Positions 53,397 through 61,537 of a DNA stretch of 64,000 nt are shown here, in pieces. How positions within the stretch are numbered: the first letter of the stretch is position 1; every line of letters begins with the position of its first letter. The position numbers and the translations under genes are program-made. The stretch comes from Oryzisolibacter sp. LB2S (GTDB lineage Bacteria; Pseudomonadota; Gammaproteobacteria; Burkholderiales; Burkholderiaceae_C): contig NZ_CP160388.1 of NCBI RefSeq assembly GCF_040732315.1, positions 434,001 through 498,000 on the forward strand, written 5' to 3'. Under the pieces are notes generated by a model. It was not told where the DNA came from and made no database searches. It saw only the letters and a program-made list of their open reading frames with translations.

Positions 53397-54134
53397 ATGC
53401 CGTCCTGTTCGTCCCATCACCCGCGTCGTGGCGCCTTGCTGCGCTGCCTGGCCGTCGTTGCCGGCCTGTGCCTATCCATGTCGGCCCGGGCCGACCAGAC
53501 GCCCGAGCTCGGCGCCATCACCCAGCGCTGGCTCGACGAGGCGCTGGCGCAGCCAGCCACGGGCGGCACCCTGCCGCTGCGCATGGAGGTGAGCGTGGGC
53601 CAACTCGATCCGCGCCTGCGCCTTGCGCCCTGCGCGCGGGTCGAGCCCTATCTGCCCGCCGGCGCGCGCCTGTGGGGGCGCACGCGCCTGGGGCTGCGCT
53701 GTGTCGACGGTGGCGTGCGCTGGAACGTGTTTCTGCCCATCACCGTCAAGGCCTACGGACCTGCGTGGGTGCTGGCCGGCAATGTGGCCACGGGCACCGT
53801 GCTGACGCAGCACGATGCCATGGAGTCCGAGGTGGACTGGGCCGCGGAGCGCGCCGCCATCGTCGCCAACCCCGAGGCCTGGGTCGGACAGATCGCCGCG
53901 CGCCCGCTGCTTGCCGGTCAGGCGCTGCGCCAGGACATGGTGCGCGCGCCCGATTTGTTCAAGTCAGGCGCACAGGTGCGCGTGGTGGCTCAAGGGCAGG
54001 GGTACGCGGTCACAGCGGTGGGCCGGGCCCTCAGTGCCGGCAGCGAGGGGCAGAATATTCGTGTCCGCATGGCGAATGGCAGGCTAGTAAGCGGCATTGT
54101 TCTATCCGACGGGACGATAGAGGCGGCTTTGTGA
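53397..54134 (+). CDS. flgA: Flagellar P-ring assembly chaperone FlgA
   Basis: 245 residues with a signal peptide (LRCLAVVAGLCLSMSARA). The SAF-like C-terminal region has GPAWVLAGNVATGTVLTQHD, LAGQALRQDMVRAPDLFKSG, and ends GTIEAAL. Periplasmic chaperone for FlgI. Divergent from flgB and upstream of flgM. Confidence 0.94.
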   Translation: MPSCSSHHPRRGALLRCLAVVAGLCLSMSARADQTPELGAITQRWLDEALAQPATGGTLPLRMEVSVGQLDPRLRLAPCARVEPYLPAGARLWGRTRLGLRCVDGGVRWNVFLPITVKAYGPAWVLAGNVATGTVLTQHDAMESEVDWAAERAAIVANPEAWVGQIAARPLLAGQALRQDMVRAPDLFKSGAQVRVVAQGQGYAVTAVGRALSAGSEGQNIRVRMANGRLVSGIVLSDGTIEAAL

Positions 54135-54156
54135 GTGCTTGCCCTCAATAAACCGC

Positions 54157-54183
54157 TAAAGTCCCCGATCCACTGACCGAAAA
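54157..54183 (+). promoter_or_regulatory. Sigma-28 (FliA) promoter for flgMN
   Basis: TAAAGTCC (54157-54164), an 11-base spacer, and ACCGAAAA (54176-54183). This compares with the enteric sigma-28 consensus TAAAGTTT-N11-GCCGATAA. 44 bp before the flgM start. Confidence 0.7.
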
Positions 54184-54227
54184 CATGGCTACCGGCCCTG
54201 CGGTCCAGCGGGGGAGTGGAGAGTGTG

Positions 54228-54548
54228 ATGAAGATAGGCAACAACCCGGATAGCGCGAATCTCGTGTCCCAGGCCGCCGCCAGGCAGCAGGCCAGGGCGG
54301 CTGCGCCCGCGCCGGCCGCCGAGGCCGCAGCGCAGACTGCGTCGCGTGCCACGGCGGGAGTGCCTGTCACGCTGTCGTCGGCGGCGCGCGGCGTCGAGGC
54401 CGGCCGCAGCACCGCGGACTTCGATGCCGGCAAGGTCAGGGCCGTCAAGGCCGCTATCGAAAACGGTACCTTCAAGGTCGACGCCGAGGCCGTGGCCGAC
54501 AAGCTGCTGGCCAACGCGCAGGAAGTCCTGTCGCACACCCGCGGCTGA
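54228..54548 (+). CDS. flgM: Anti-sigma-28 factor FlgM
   Basis: 106 residues from the ATG at 54228 (GGAG 6 bases upstream). MKIGNNPDSANLVS at the start; the C-terminal FliA-binding region is DAGKVRAVKAAIENGTFKVD followed by AEAVADKLLANAQEVL. It holds FliA inactive until exported through the completed hook. Preceded by a sigma-28-type promoter, which gives feedback control; followed by flgN 28 bp later. Confidence 0.94.
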   Translation: MKIGNNPDSANLVSQAAARQQARAAAPAPAAEAAAQTASRATAGVPVTLSSAARGVEAGRSTADFDAGKVRAVKAAIENGTFKVDAEAVADKLLANAQEVLSHTRG

Positions 54549-54576
54549 TTCATTGCCTCCAGGCGAGGAGACCTGC

Positions 54577-54915
54577 ATGTCATTGGACGACACCCTCTCC
54601 CACATCGATGCGCAGCTGCAGGAGATGCAGGCTGCGCTTCTGTCCCTGGATCCTCAACTGCTGGAGCAGGCCGCCATTCAGCTGCGCGAGGCGGTGCTTG
54701 GGCTCGCCCAGGCCATGGGCCCCGGCGTGCCCGAGGACATGACCGAACGCGTGCTGGCCACCGCCACGCAGCTGAACCTGGTGCGCAACCAGCTGGCGCG
54801 CGTGCAGGCGCTGACCGAGCGGCAGGCGGCCTCGCTGCTGCCGCCGGTGCAGGGCGTGACCTATGGCCCCGCCGGCGGAGCGCAGAGGGCGCGCTTGCAT
54901 CGCGCGCCAAGGTAG
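54577..54915 (+). CDS. flgN: Flagellar export chaperone FlgN
   Basis: 112 residues from the ATG at 54577 (GAGGAGACCTGC upstream). Helical, with a start LDDTLSHIDAQLQEMQAALL and a middle QLNLVRNQLARVQALTERQA, as expected for FlgN-type chaperones of FlgK and FlgL. Assignment rests on position after flgM and helical character as much as on motifs. Confidence 0.8.
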   Translation: MSLDDTLSHIDAQLQEMQAALLSLDPQLLEQAAIQLREAVLGLAQAMGPGVPEDMTERVLATATQLNLVRNQLARVQALTERQAASLLPPVQGVTYGPAGGAQRARLHRAPR

Positions 54916-54926
54916 TCCTGCCTGTC

Positions 54927-56303
54927 TCACGGCGCTTGCATCGCTCCCGCCTGTGCGATGGCGGGCAGCACATGCCCAATGGGTGGGGTGCGTTCCCTGC
55001 CGGTCGCGGATGTCGGGCGATAGTGTCTTGCCACACGGGCAGGCCGTCGCGCGCCCTCGACCGCCGCGACCAGCGTGAGCGGCAGAACGTCGCGCTGTGC
55101 GTGGCTGCCGCCGAGCCGGTGCGCCACTGGGGACAGGCTGGCCAGCAGCGCAATCGCCACCATCAGGTCGCCACGCACGAAGGCGCGCAGCGCGCGCACG
55201 GCGGGCAGGCCGAGTTCGCGCGTCGTCTCGCCATGGCGCGTGGGCCGCGCGGCGCTGCGCAGCAGCGCCTGCTCGAGTCGTTCGGCGCGGCCGCCGTCGT
55301 CGGCCATGGCGAACGCGAGCATGGCGTGCACGTCGGCGAAGCTGCAGGTCCCGTCCTCGATGTGCGGCTCCCAGGCCAGGGCGAGATCGGTGGCGCGCCC
55401 GCCGACATCGGCATCGCGCGCCTGCAGCCGGATGCGCCAGAGCAGCGACGTGGCATCGATCAGGTCCGACAGCGCCGGGGAAAGCCGAGGGTGGGGCGCC
55501 TGTCGATCGTAGATCGCGAGTGCGCACGCCGCGTCGCCGCATGCCAGGTGGAACAGAGCCGTGTGCCACCAGCCATGCGTGGCGAAGGTGGTGCCATCGG
55601 ACCAGGCCGCGGCATGCGCATGCATCCATCGCAGGCCCTCGTCGGGCCGCTCGGACATTTCGAAGACATGGGCCATCGCATGGTGCGCGCGCGCATCGAG
55701 GGCGTCCAGCTCCAGGGCGCGCTGCGCCGCATCCTCGGCGCGCGCCAGGTCGCCGGTCTCGACCAGGGCAAAGGCATGCATGGCCAGCGCCGAGCCATAC
55801 CCCGGCATGCCGGGGGAAAGGCGCCGCAGCGTGGCCCCCACGCGCGCGCCCATGCGCACCGTGTCGCCCGTGAGGTAGTCGATCGATTGCGCCACCTGCA
55901 GCGCGAGAAGGTCATGGGGCCGCGCGTCCAGCAGTCGGTCGAGGCAGGCGCGCATGCGCCCGAGGTCGTCGTCGAGCGCGGCGCCGATGGCGGTCAGGTG
56001 GAGCCGCTCAAACCGGTCGGCGGGCAGGCCGCGCGCCGCATCCAGGACGGTCCGCGCCGCGCGATGCTGCCGCGGATCGCGGCTGCACAGCAGCAGGTAG
56101 GCGCGCAGCGCATGGGCCATGACGAAGGCCGGCGCGGCGTGCAGCGCGTCGTCCAGCCATGCGTCGGCGCCCATGCGCCAGCTGCGTGCGGCGCACAGTG
56201 CCCGCTCGTAGGCGTGCGCGGCGCCGGTCGTGGCGCCGCTCAGCGCAATGCCGCGTGCGTCGTGGGGACGCCGACCGGGCGGGCTGCGGTGCATGGCAGG
56301 CAT
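54927..56303 (-). CDS. TPR-like protein of the TTC38 type
   Basis: 458 residues from the ATG at 56303 (AAAGG upstream). Rich in Ala and Arg, with helical hairpins such as GYGSALAMHAFALVETGDLA and HHAMAHVFEMSERPDEGLRW, and the characteristic HGWWHTALFHLACGD. This matches the tetratricopeptide-repeat protein 38 family, found in bacteria and eukaryotes, function unknown. No signal peptide. It lies 91 bp downstream of a methyltransferase gene on the same strand. Confidence 0.72.
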   Translation of the reverse strand: MPAMHRSPPGRRPHDARGIALSGATTGAAHAYERALCAARSWRMGADAWLDDALHAAPAFVMAHALRAYLLLCSRDPRQHRAARTVLDAARGLPADRFERLHLTAIGAALDDDLGRMRACLDRLLDARPHDLLALQVAQSIDYLTGDTVRMGARVGATLRRLSPGMPGYGSALAMHAFALVETGDLARAEDAAQRALELDALDARAHHAMAHVFEMSERPDEGLRWMHAHAAAWSDGTTFATHGWWHTALFHLACGDAACALAIYDRQAPHPRLSPALSDLIDATSLLWRIRLQARDADVGGRATDLALAWEPHIEDGTCSFADVHAMLAFAMADDGGRAERLEQALLRSAARPTRHGETTRELGLPAVRALRAFVRGDLMVAIALLASLSPVAHRLGGSHAQRDVLPLTLVAAVEGARRPARVARHYRPTSATGRERTPPIGHVLPAIAQAGAMQAP

Positions 56304-56394
56304 CGTGAACCTTTGCGGAGAAAGGGGTGGTGCACCCGGTGGGCTGGGGCCGTCGGCTTGCGCCTTGCGGCCCCGATGGCCGTGCGCCATCACG

Positions 56395-57216
56395 TCATGC
56401 CACCGTGATCACGACCTCGGCGTACTCGCCTGGCACCACGAGGCCATGGCCACGGCCTATGTCCAGCTCGTTCAGCAGCGACAGGATGTCGCGCTCGAGC
56501 GCGGCCTGGCCGGTCGCGTCCAGTGCGGCGAAGGCCTTGTGCGTGGGGCCGTAGTAGTCGCGAAAGACCTGCACGAAATGCTCGGCCGAGCGATAACGGA
56601 AGTTGAACAGCCGGTGCTGCACGCGCAGGTCGCGGGCGTGCGGCCCGAACAGCGAGACGAGATGCTCCTCGCTGCCCCACAGCGCCGGTGACTTCACGCC
56701 GGCAGGCGGTGCCACATGGGCGCCTATGGTCTTGAACAGGCGGCCGATGAAGCCGGGCGGCGTCCAGTTGGCCAGGGCGATGCGGCCGCCCGGGCGCACC
56801 ACGCGCAGCATCTCGCGCGCCGCGGTGGCCTGGTCGGGCGCAAACATCACGCCGAAGGTGGACATCACGACATCGAAGCTCGCCGCCTCGAAGGGCAGGG
56901 CCTCGGCATCGGCGGTCAGGAAGCGGACCTCGAGCCCATCGGCCTCGGCGCGGCGCCGGCCCCGCTCGAGCAGGGCGGCAACATAGTCGGTGGAGGTCAC
57001 GCGGGCGTAGCGGCGTGCCGCGGCCAGGGTGGCGTTGCCGTTGCCCGCTGCGACGTCGAGCACCTGCTCGCCCGCACGTATGTCGGCGGCCTCGGCGAGG
57101 CTCTCGCCGACGATCTGCAGGGTGGTGCCGACGATGGCGTAATCACCGCTGGCCCAGGTGGCTTGCTGACGCTGCTTGATGGCCGCAAAATCCGGCGCTG
57201 TCGAGGTGGTGGTCAT
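56395..57216 (-). CDS. Class I SAM-dependent methyltransferase
   Basis: 273 residues from the ATG at 57216. UbiE/Methyltransf_11-like: EQVLDVAAGNGNATLAAARR (SAM motif I), LPFEAASFDVVMSTFGVMFA (motif II), and LRVVRPGGRIALANWTPPGF (motif III). Substrate unknown. Divergent from an AraC-family regulator at 57357, which probably controls it and the TTC38-like gene downstream. Confidence 0.88.
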   Translation of the reverse strand: MTTTSTAPDFAAIKQRQQATWASGDYAIVGTTLQIVGESLAEAADIRAGEQVLDVAAGNGNATLAAARRYARVTSTDYVAALLERGRRRAEADGLEVRFLTADAEALPFEAASFDVVMSTFGVMFAPDQATAAREMLRVVRPGGRIALANWTPPGFIGRLFKTIGAHVAPPAGVKSPALWGSEEHLVSLFGPHARDLRVQHRLFNFRYRSAEHFVQVFRDYYGPTHKAFAALDATGQAALERDILSLLNELDIGRGHGLVVPGEYAEVVITVA

Positions 57217-57356
57217 GGTGTCTGTATCCCTTGGCTGGTTGAGGTGCCGACACATCGTTGGTCGGTGAGCCGATGATTCGCTTGTGCGGCCTTTGACGCT
57301 TCACCCTGCGTCCTGACTCTTTGCTCCAGCGTCCACCAATGCGCCGAGGTGTTGCG

Positions 57357-58379
57357 ATGACCACGCTCGATCCCCTGTCCGATGTGCTGCGCAGCGTGCG
57401 CCTGCGCGGCTCGGTGTTCTTTCACGTGAGCTGCCGCGACGAGTGGGCGGCGCTGGCGCCGCCGTCCGGCGAGCTCGGCCCCGCGGTGATGCCGGGCGCC
57501 GAACATGTGATCGAGTACCACATGTTCATCAAGGGCCAGGGGTGGATCGCGATCGACGGCGAGCCGCCGCAGCGCATGCACGAGGGCGAGGTCGTGATGC
57601 TGCCGCATGGCGACAGGCATGTCGTGTCCAGTGCGCCCGGCGTGGCGCCGGCCGACGAGGCCGCGGCCGAGGGCGACTGGCTGTTTCGCATGCGCGATGA
57701 CCCCAAGCCCATTCCGATCAGCTACCGCGGCGGCATGTTCGCGGCGGGCAGCGGCCTGCCGCCCGAGGAGAGCAGCACGGTCATCCTGTGCGGCTTCATC
57801 GCCTGCGACCTCAGGCCCTTCAATCCCCTGATCGATGCGCTGCCCAGGCTGCTGCACCTGCCGGCCGGTGGCATGGGCGCGTGGGTCGCGCCCATGCTCG
57901 AACAGGCGGCCAGCGAGACCGACCTGCGGCGCCCCGGCGGCAACGCGCTGCTGCAGCGCGTGAGCGAGATGGTGTTCGTCGACGGCGCGCGGCGCTATCT
58001 CGATTCGTTGCCGGCCGAGGCGCAGGGCTGGCTGGGCGCGCTGCGCGACCGTCAGGTGGGGCGGGCCATAGGCCTCATGCATGCCGAACCCGCGCACCCG
58101 TGGACGCTGGAGGAGCTGGGGCAGCGCGTCGGGCTCTCGCGCTCGGCCCTGCACGAGCGCTTCGTGTCACTGACCGGCATGCCGCCGGCACAGTACCTGA
58201 CCAACTGGCGCATGCAATGCGGCGCGCGCCTGCTGCGCGAGGGCGATGCCAACGTGGCCGCGGTGGCGCTGGAGGTCGGCTACGAGTCCGAGGCCGCGTT
58301 TGCGCGCGCCTTCAAGCGCGCCACCGGACTGCCGCCGGCGGCGTGGCGGCGCACGCAGCTGCCGGTGGACGTCCAGTAG
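57357..58379 (+). CDS. AraC-family transcriptional regulator with cupin domain
   Basis: 340 residues from the ATG at 57357 (GAGG 7 bases upstream). The N-terminal cupin_6-type domain (residues about 10-190) contains EYHMFIKGQGWIAIDGE. The C-terminal double HTH has WTLEELGQRVGLSRSALHER and VAAVALEVGYESEAAFARAF, then KRATGLPPAAWR. Divergent from the methyltransferase gene; the 140 bp between them should hold both promoters. Effector unknown. Confidence 0.93.
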   Translation: MTTLDPLSDVLRSVRLRGSVFFHVSCRDEWAALAPPSGELGPAVMPGAEHVIEYHMFIKGQGWIAIDGEPPQRMHEGEVVMLPHGDRHVVSSAPGVAPADEAAAEGDWLFRMRDDPKPIPISYRGGMFAAGSGLPPEESSTVILCGFIACDLRPFNPLIDALPRLLHLPAGGMGAWVAPMLEQAASETDLRRPGGNALLQRVSEMVFVDGARRYLDSLPAEAQGWLGALRDRQVGRAIGLMHAEPAHPWTLEELGQRVGLSRSALHERFVSLTGMPPAQYLTNWRMQCGARLLREGDANVAAVALEVGYESEAAFARAFKRATGLPPAAWRRTQLPVDVQ

Positions 58380-58398
58380 CCGCTGGCTGTTGTTGTGT

Positions 58399-58453
58399 AC
58401 TATTGAAAGAATAGCTGTCAGCGCACTGTGCAAGCGTGCTGGAGCCAAAAATC
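58399..58453 (-). repeat. Dispersed palindromic repeat, copy h
   Basis: ATAGCTGTCAGCGCACTGTG, CAAGCGTGCTGGAGCCAAAAA, in the family order on the minus strand. Lies between the convergent AraC and fliA genes and directly abuts the fliA stop. Confidence 0.75.
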
Positions 58454-58454
58454 G

Positions 58455-59171
58455 TCAATGTTCCCGCATCTTGGTGCGCAGCCGTGCGATGGCCTGGCTG
58501 TGCAGCTGGCACACGCGCGACTCGGTCACGCCGAGCACGGCGGCGATCTCCTTGAGATTCATGTCGTGCTCGTAGTACATGCCCATGATGTGCTGCTCGC
58601 GTTCGGGCAGCTGTCCGATCGCAGCCACCAGCGCCGTGCGCAGGCGCCGGTCGCGCAGCATGGACATGGGGTCCGCGCCCTCGTCGGCCGCATGGCGGTC
58701 CAGAAAGCCTTCGTCGCCCTCGTCGCTGCCGGTCATGTCCTCCAGATACACGAGCTGCGTGCCGCGCACCTTGCCCAGCAGCGCCTGATAGTCCTGCAGG
58801 CTCAGCCCCAGCTCGGCGGCGATTTCCGACTCCAGGGGGCTGCGCCCGAGGCGCTGCTCCACGCGCTGCAGGGCCTGCTCTATGTCCTTCTGGCTCTTGC
58901 GTGCGCCGCGGCTCATCCAGTCGCCGTCGCGCAGCTCGTCGAGCATGGCGCCGCGTATGCGCTGGCTGGCGAAGGTCTCGAACTGCACGCCCTGCGACGC
59001 CTCGTAGCGCGAGAGCGCGTCATTGAGGCCGATCAGGCCGACCTGGATCAGGTCGTCGAGCTCCACGTTCGGTGGCAGCTTGGCAATCATGTGATGGGCG
59101 ATGCGCCGCACCAGCGGCACATGCTGGTGGAACATGGCGTCGCGGTTGAGCTGGCCTTTGGCGGTGTACAT
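58455..59171 (-). CDS. fliA: Flagellar sigma factor FliA (sigma-28)
   Basis: 238 residues from the ATG at 59171, 4 bp after the flhG-like stop; 59204 is an alternative. Region 2: VELDDLIQVGLIGLNDALSR, FETFASQRIRGAMLDELRDG. Region 4: LPEREQHIMGMYYEHDMNLK, and EIAAVLGVTESRVCQLHSQA. Directs RNA polymerase to late flagellar and chemotaxis promoters such as the one found before flgM. Last gene of flhBA-flhF-flhG-fliA. Confidence 0.96.
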   Translation of the reverse strand: MYTAKGQLNRDAMFHQHVPLVRRIAHHMIAKLPPNVELDDLIQVGLIGLNDALSRYEASQGVQFETFASQRIRGAMLDELRDGDWMSRGARKSQKDIEQALQRVEQRLGRSPLESEIAAELGLSLQDYQALLGKVRGTQLVYLEDMTGSDEGDEGFLDRHAADEGADPMSMLRDRRLRTALVAAIGQLPEREQHIMGMYYEHDMNLKEIAAVLGVTESRVCQLHSQAIARLRTKMREH

Positions 59172-59175
59172 CGCT

Positions 59176-59979
59176 TCAATGGCTCCAGGTACGGGCGTTG
59201 GCATGGGCTGGGGCGTCATGGGCCGGCTGCAGTGGCATGGCGCAATCGAGCAGGACGGTGTTCTCCATGAGCTGCAGGGCGAGACGCTGTATCTCCCTGG
59301 GGCTGTGGGTCGCCACGGTCGTGGTGTGGACCTGCAGCCCAAGATGCCTGTGGGCACTGCGCTGCAGAGTGGCCAGGACCTGCGCCGTCTGGTGGGGCTG
59401 CGCGGCGGCCTGGGGCGGCACGACGGCCGCGACCGTGCAGCGCACACCCGCATGCAGCGCCAGATGTTTGAGCTGGCGGTAGCTGCGCACCATGCCCTGC
59501 GCGCCCGGGCCGGTCATGACCAGCGGAATGCTGGCGCTGCCCAGCAGCAGCGGTGCAAGCCGCTCGGCCGGGGCGTAGAGCACCACGGCCGCATAGGCGC
59601 GCAGCAGCGGCTGCAGGCGTTGCAGCACGCCGTCGTCACCGAGCTGGGCCCGGTCCGCGAGCCAGGCCAGGCCGCGCGCGGCGGGCAGCACGGCCAGCGA
59701 CAGGTCGTGCGCGGCACCGGCGTCCAGACCTTGCGCACCGGGCCAGGGCCGGGCGCCCAGCAGCTGCGCCAGACCCGGGCTGTGGTGGCTTTCCAGGGCC
59801 GTGCCGTCGAGCACGGCCACGGGGTAGCCCAGCCGCTGCAGGTGGGCGCAGAGCTGCCAGAGCAGCTCCAGCCATGGACCATCCTCGGGCGGTGCGACCA
59901 CGGGCAGCAGACGCAGCTCGCGCCGCGGGGTGTAGCTGTGCAGGCCCTGAGCCTGGTGAACGACGGAGTCAAGCAACAT
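59176..59979 (-). CDS. FlhG-position MinD-like protein without P-loop
   Basis: 267 residues; begins inside the end of flhF (11 bp overlap). The segment AAVVLYAPAERLAPLLLGSA and the RSYRQLKHLALHAGVRC stretch resemble MinD/FlhG. However, the expected N-terminal deviant Walker A (KGGxGKT) is absent; the corresponding region reads VVAPPEDGPWLELLWQL. FlhG normally counters FlhF to set flagellar number. Without a P-loop this protein probably cannot hydrolyse ATP and may act as a structural or regulatory partner. Confidence 0.75.
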   Translation of the reverse strand: MLLDSVVHQAQGLHSYTPRRELRLLPVVAPPEDGPWLELLWQLCAHLQRLGYPVAVLDGTALESHHSPGLAQLLGARPWPGAQGLDAGAAHDLSLAVLPAARGLAWLADRAQLGDDGVLQRLQPLLRAYAAVVLYAPAERLAPLLLGSASIPLVMTGPGAQGMVRSYRQLKHLALHAGVRCTVAAVVPPQAAAQPHQTAQVLATLQRSAHRHLGLQVHTTTVATHSPREIQRLALQLMENTVLLDCAMPLQPAHDAPAHANARTWSH

Positions 59980-61537
59980 GGGGCAGTCCTTGGTCGGCGG
60001 TCGCGTCGGTGGCCGGCGAGAAGAAGAAGTTGAGCTCGGCCTCCTTGGGGTCGAAGGCCGAGCTGGTGCGGCTGCGCATGGAGGCGGCGACGAGGCGCTG
60101 CGCGTCCGCGCGCTCCCAGTCCTCGGGCACGCGCTGGCCGTTGGTCACGCCGCGCAGCTCCATCTGGTGGCGGATCAGCGCGTCCAGCGCGGGCCCGAGC
60201 TTCACGGCCTCGTCCACCTTGGAGAGGATGGCCTGCTGTGCGCCGCCGGTCTTGAACGCGCCGAAGACATCGTCCAGCGTGTCGCCATGGCTGCTGGCGT
60301 TGAGCACCAGCAGGCGCTGCACCTCGGGCAGGTCCAGCACCTCGAGCAGCTCGCGCCGGCGCGGGTCGCGCGGGGCCACGCCCGTGGTGTCTATGAGCAC
60401 CATCCTCTTGCCCGCCAGCAGCCCCAGCAGGTCCTGCAGCGCGGCGCGGTCATGCGCCAGATGGGCCACCACGCCCAGCATGCGGCCATAGCTGCGCAGC
60501 TGCTCGTGGGCGCCCACGCGGTAGGTGTCCAGCGTGATCAGTCCGATGCTGCCCGGGCCGTGCACGCGCGCGCACAGCGCGGCCAGCTTGGCGGCCGTGG
60601 TGGTCTTGCCCACGCCGGTCGCGCCCACCAGGGCGTAGATGCCGCCGCGCTCGTAGATGGGCGCCTGCTGCGCGTCGGTGCGCAGGTTGCGCTCGAGCAC
60701 CTCCATGAGCCAGCGCACGGCATCGGCCGCGGCCATCTGCTCGGGCAGGTGTTCGAGCAGCGCGCGCGCGAGCGCGGGCGAGTAGCCCGCGCGTATGAGC
60801 TTGAGCATGAGCTGCGACTGGATCGGGTTCTGCCGGGCCTGGCCCAGCCAGGCCAGGGTGTTGAAGCGCTCCTCGATGAGCTCGCGCATGGACTGCAGCT
60901 CCTTCATCAGGTGTTGCTGGCCCGCGCCCGCGGCCAGGGTGGGGGCCGGTGCCGCCACGGGCTCGGCGCGGCGCGGCGCGAGCTGCTCGGCCCCGAGAGC
61001 CGCATGCATGCCGCGCAACGGGTTGTGGCGCACCACGGACATGGGCTGGGGCTGGGGCGCAGCCGGCCGCATCGGGGGCTCGACGGCGCGCTCGAAAGCC
61101 GGCTGGGAAGCGACGCGCTCGAACGCAGCGCGCTCGGCCAGCGCGCCGGCGCCGCCATGCAGCGCCTCGTGGCGGCGGCGCAGCATGCGCTCGCGCACAT
61201 AGTCCTGGAACGACAGCGTGCTCATGGCCAGCTGCTCGGTGTCCTTGGCGACGATGCTGCGTGCGCCGGACTCGGGCGCCGGGCGGGGTGCTTCCTGCGG
61301 CCTGCGGACCGGCCTCGTCGCGGCCATGTCGTCGGCGCGCTCCTGCAGCCGGCTGCCGGCCGCCGGTGCGGCCTCGCCCTGCAGGCTGGAGGACAGCGCG
61401 TCCTCCGCCGTGGCCATGACCTCCACGCCATCGGCCGTGGGGCGGTTGGAGAGGATCAGCGTGCCCTCGCCGAAGGCCATGCGCGCCTTGGCCAGTGCCT
61501 CGCGGGCGGTGGGGGCGATAAAGCGTTTGATGTTCAT
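59969..61537 (-). CDS. flhF: Flagellar GTPase FlhF
   Basis: 522 residues. N-terminal B domain start MNIKRFIAPTAREALAKARM, a low-complexity linker to about residue 205, then the SRP-type NG domain: GATGVGKTTTAAKL (P-loop, 305-318), DTYRVGAHEQLRSYG, VLIDTTGVAPRDPRR and LSKVDEAVKLGPAL. Directs flagellar placement at the pole. Start overlaps the flhA stop by four bases (ATGA). Confidence 0.95.
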   Translation of the reverse strand: MNIKRFIAPTAREALAKARMAFGEGTLILSNRPTADGVEVMATAEDALSSSLQGEAAPAAGSRLQERADDMAATRPVRRPQEAPRPAPESGARSIVAKDTEQLAMSTLSFQDYVRERMLRRRHEALHGGAGALAERAAFERVASQPAFERAVEPPMRPAAPQPQPMSVVRHNPLRGMHAALGAEQLAPRRAEPVAAPAPTLAAGAGQQHLMKELQSMRELIEERFNTLAWLGQARQNPIQSQLMLKLIRAGYSPALARALLEHLPEQMAAADAVRWLMEVLERNLRTDAQQAPIYERGGIYALVGATGVGKTTTAAKLAALCARVHGPGSIGLITLDTYRVGAHEQLRSYGRMLGVVAHLAHDRAALQDLLGLLAGKRMVLIDTTGVAPRDPRRRELLEVLDLPEVQRLLVLNASSHGDTLDDVFGAFKTGGAQQAILSKVDEAVKLGPALDALIRHQMELRGVTNGQRVPEDWERADAQRLVAASMRSRTSSAFDPKEAELNFFFSPATDATADQGLPHVA

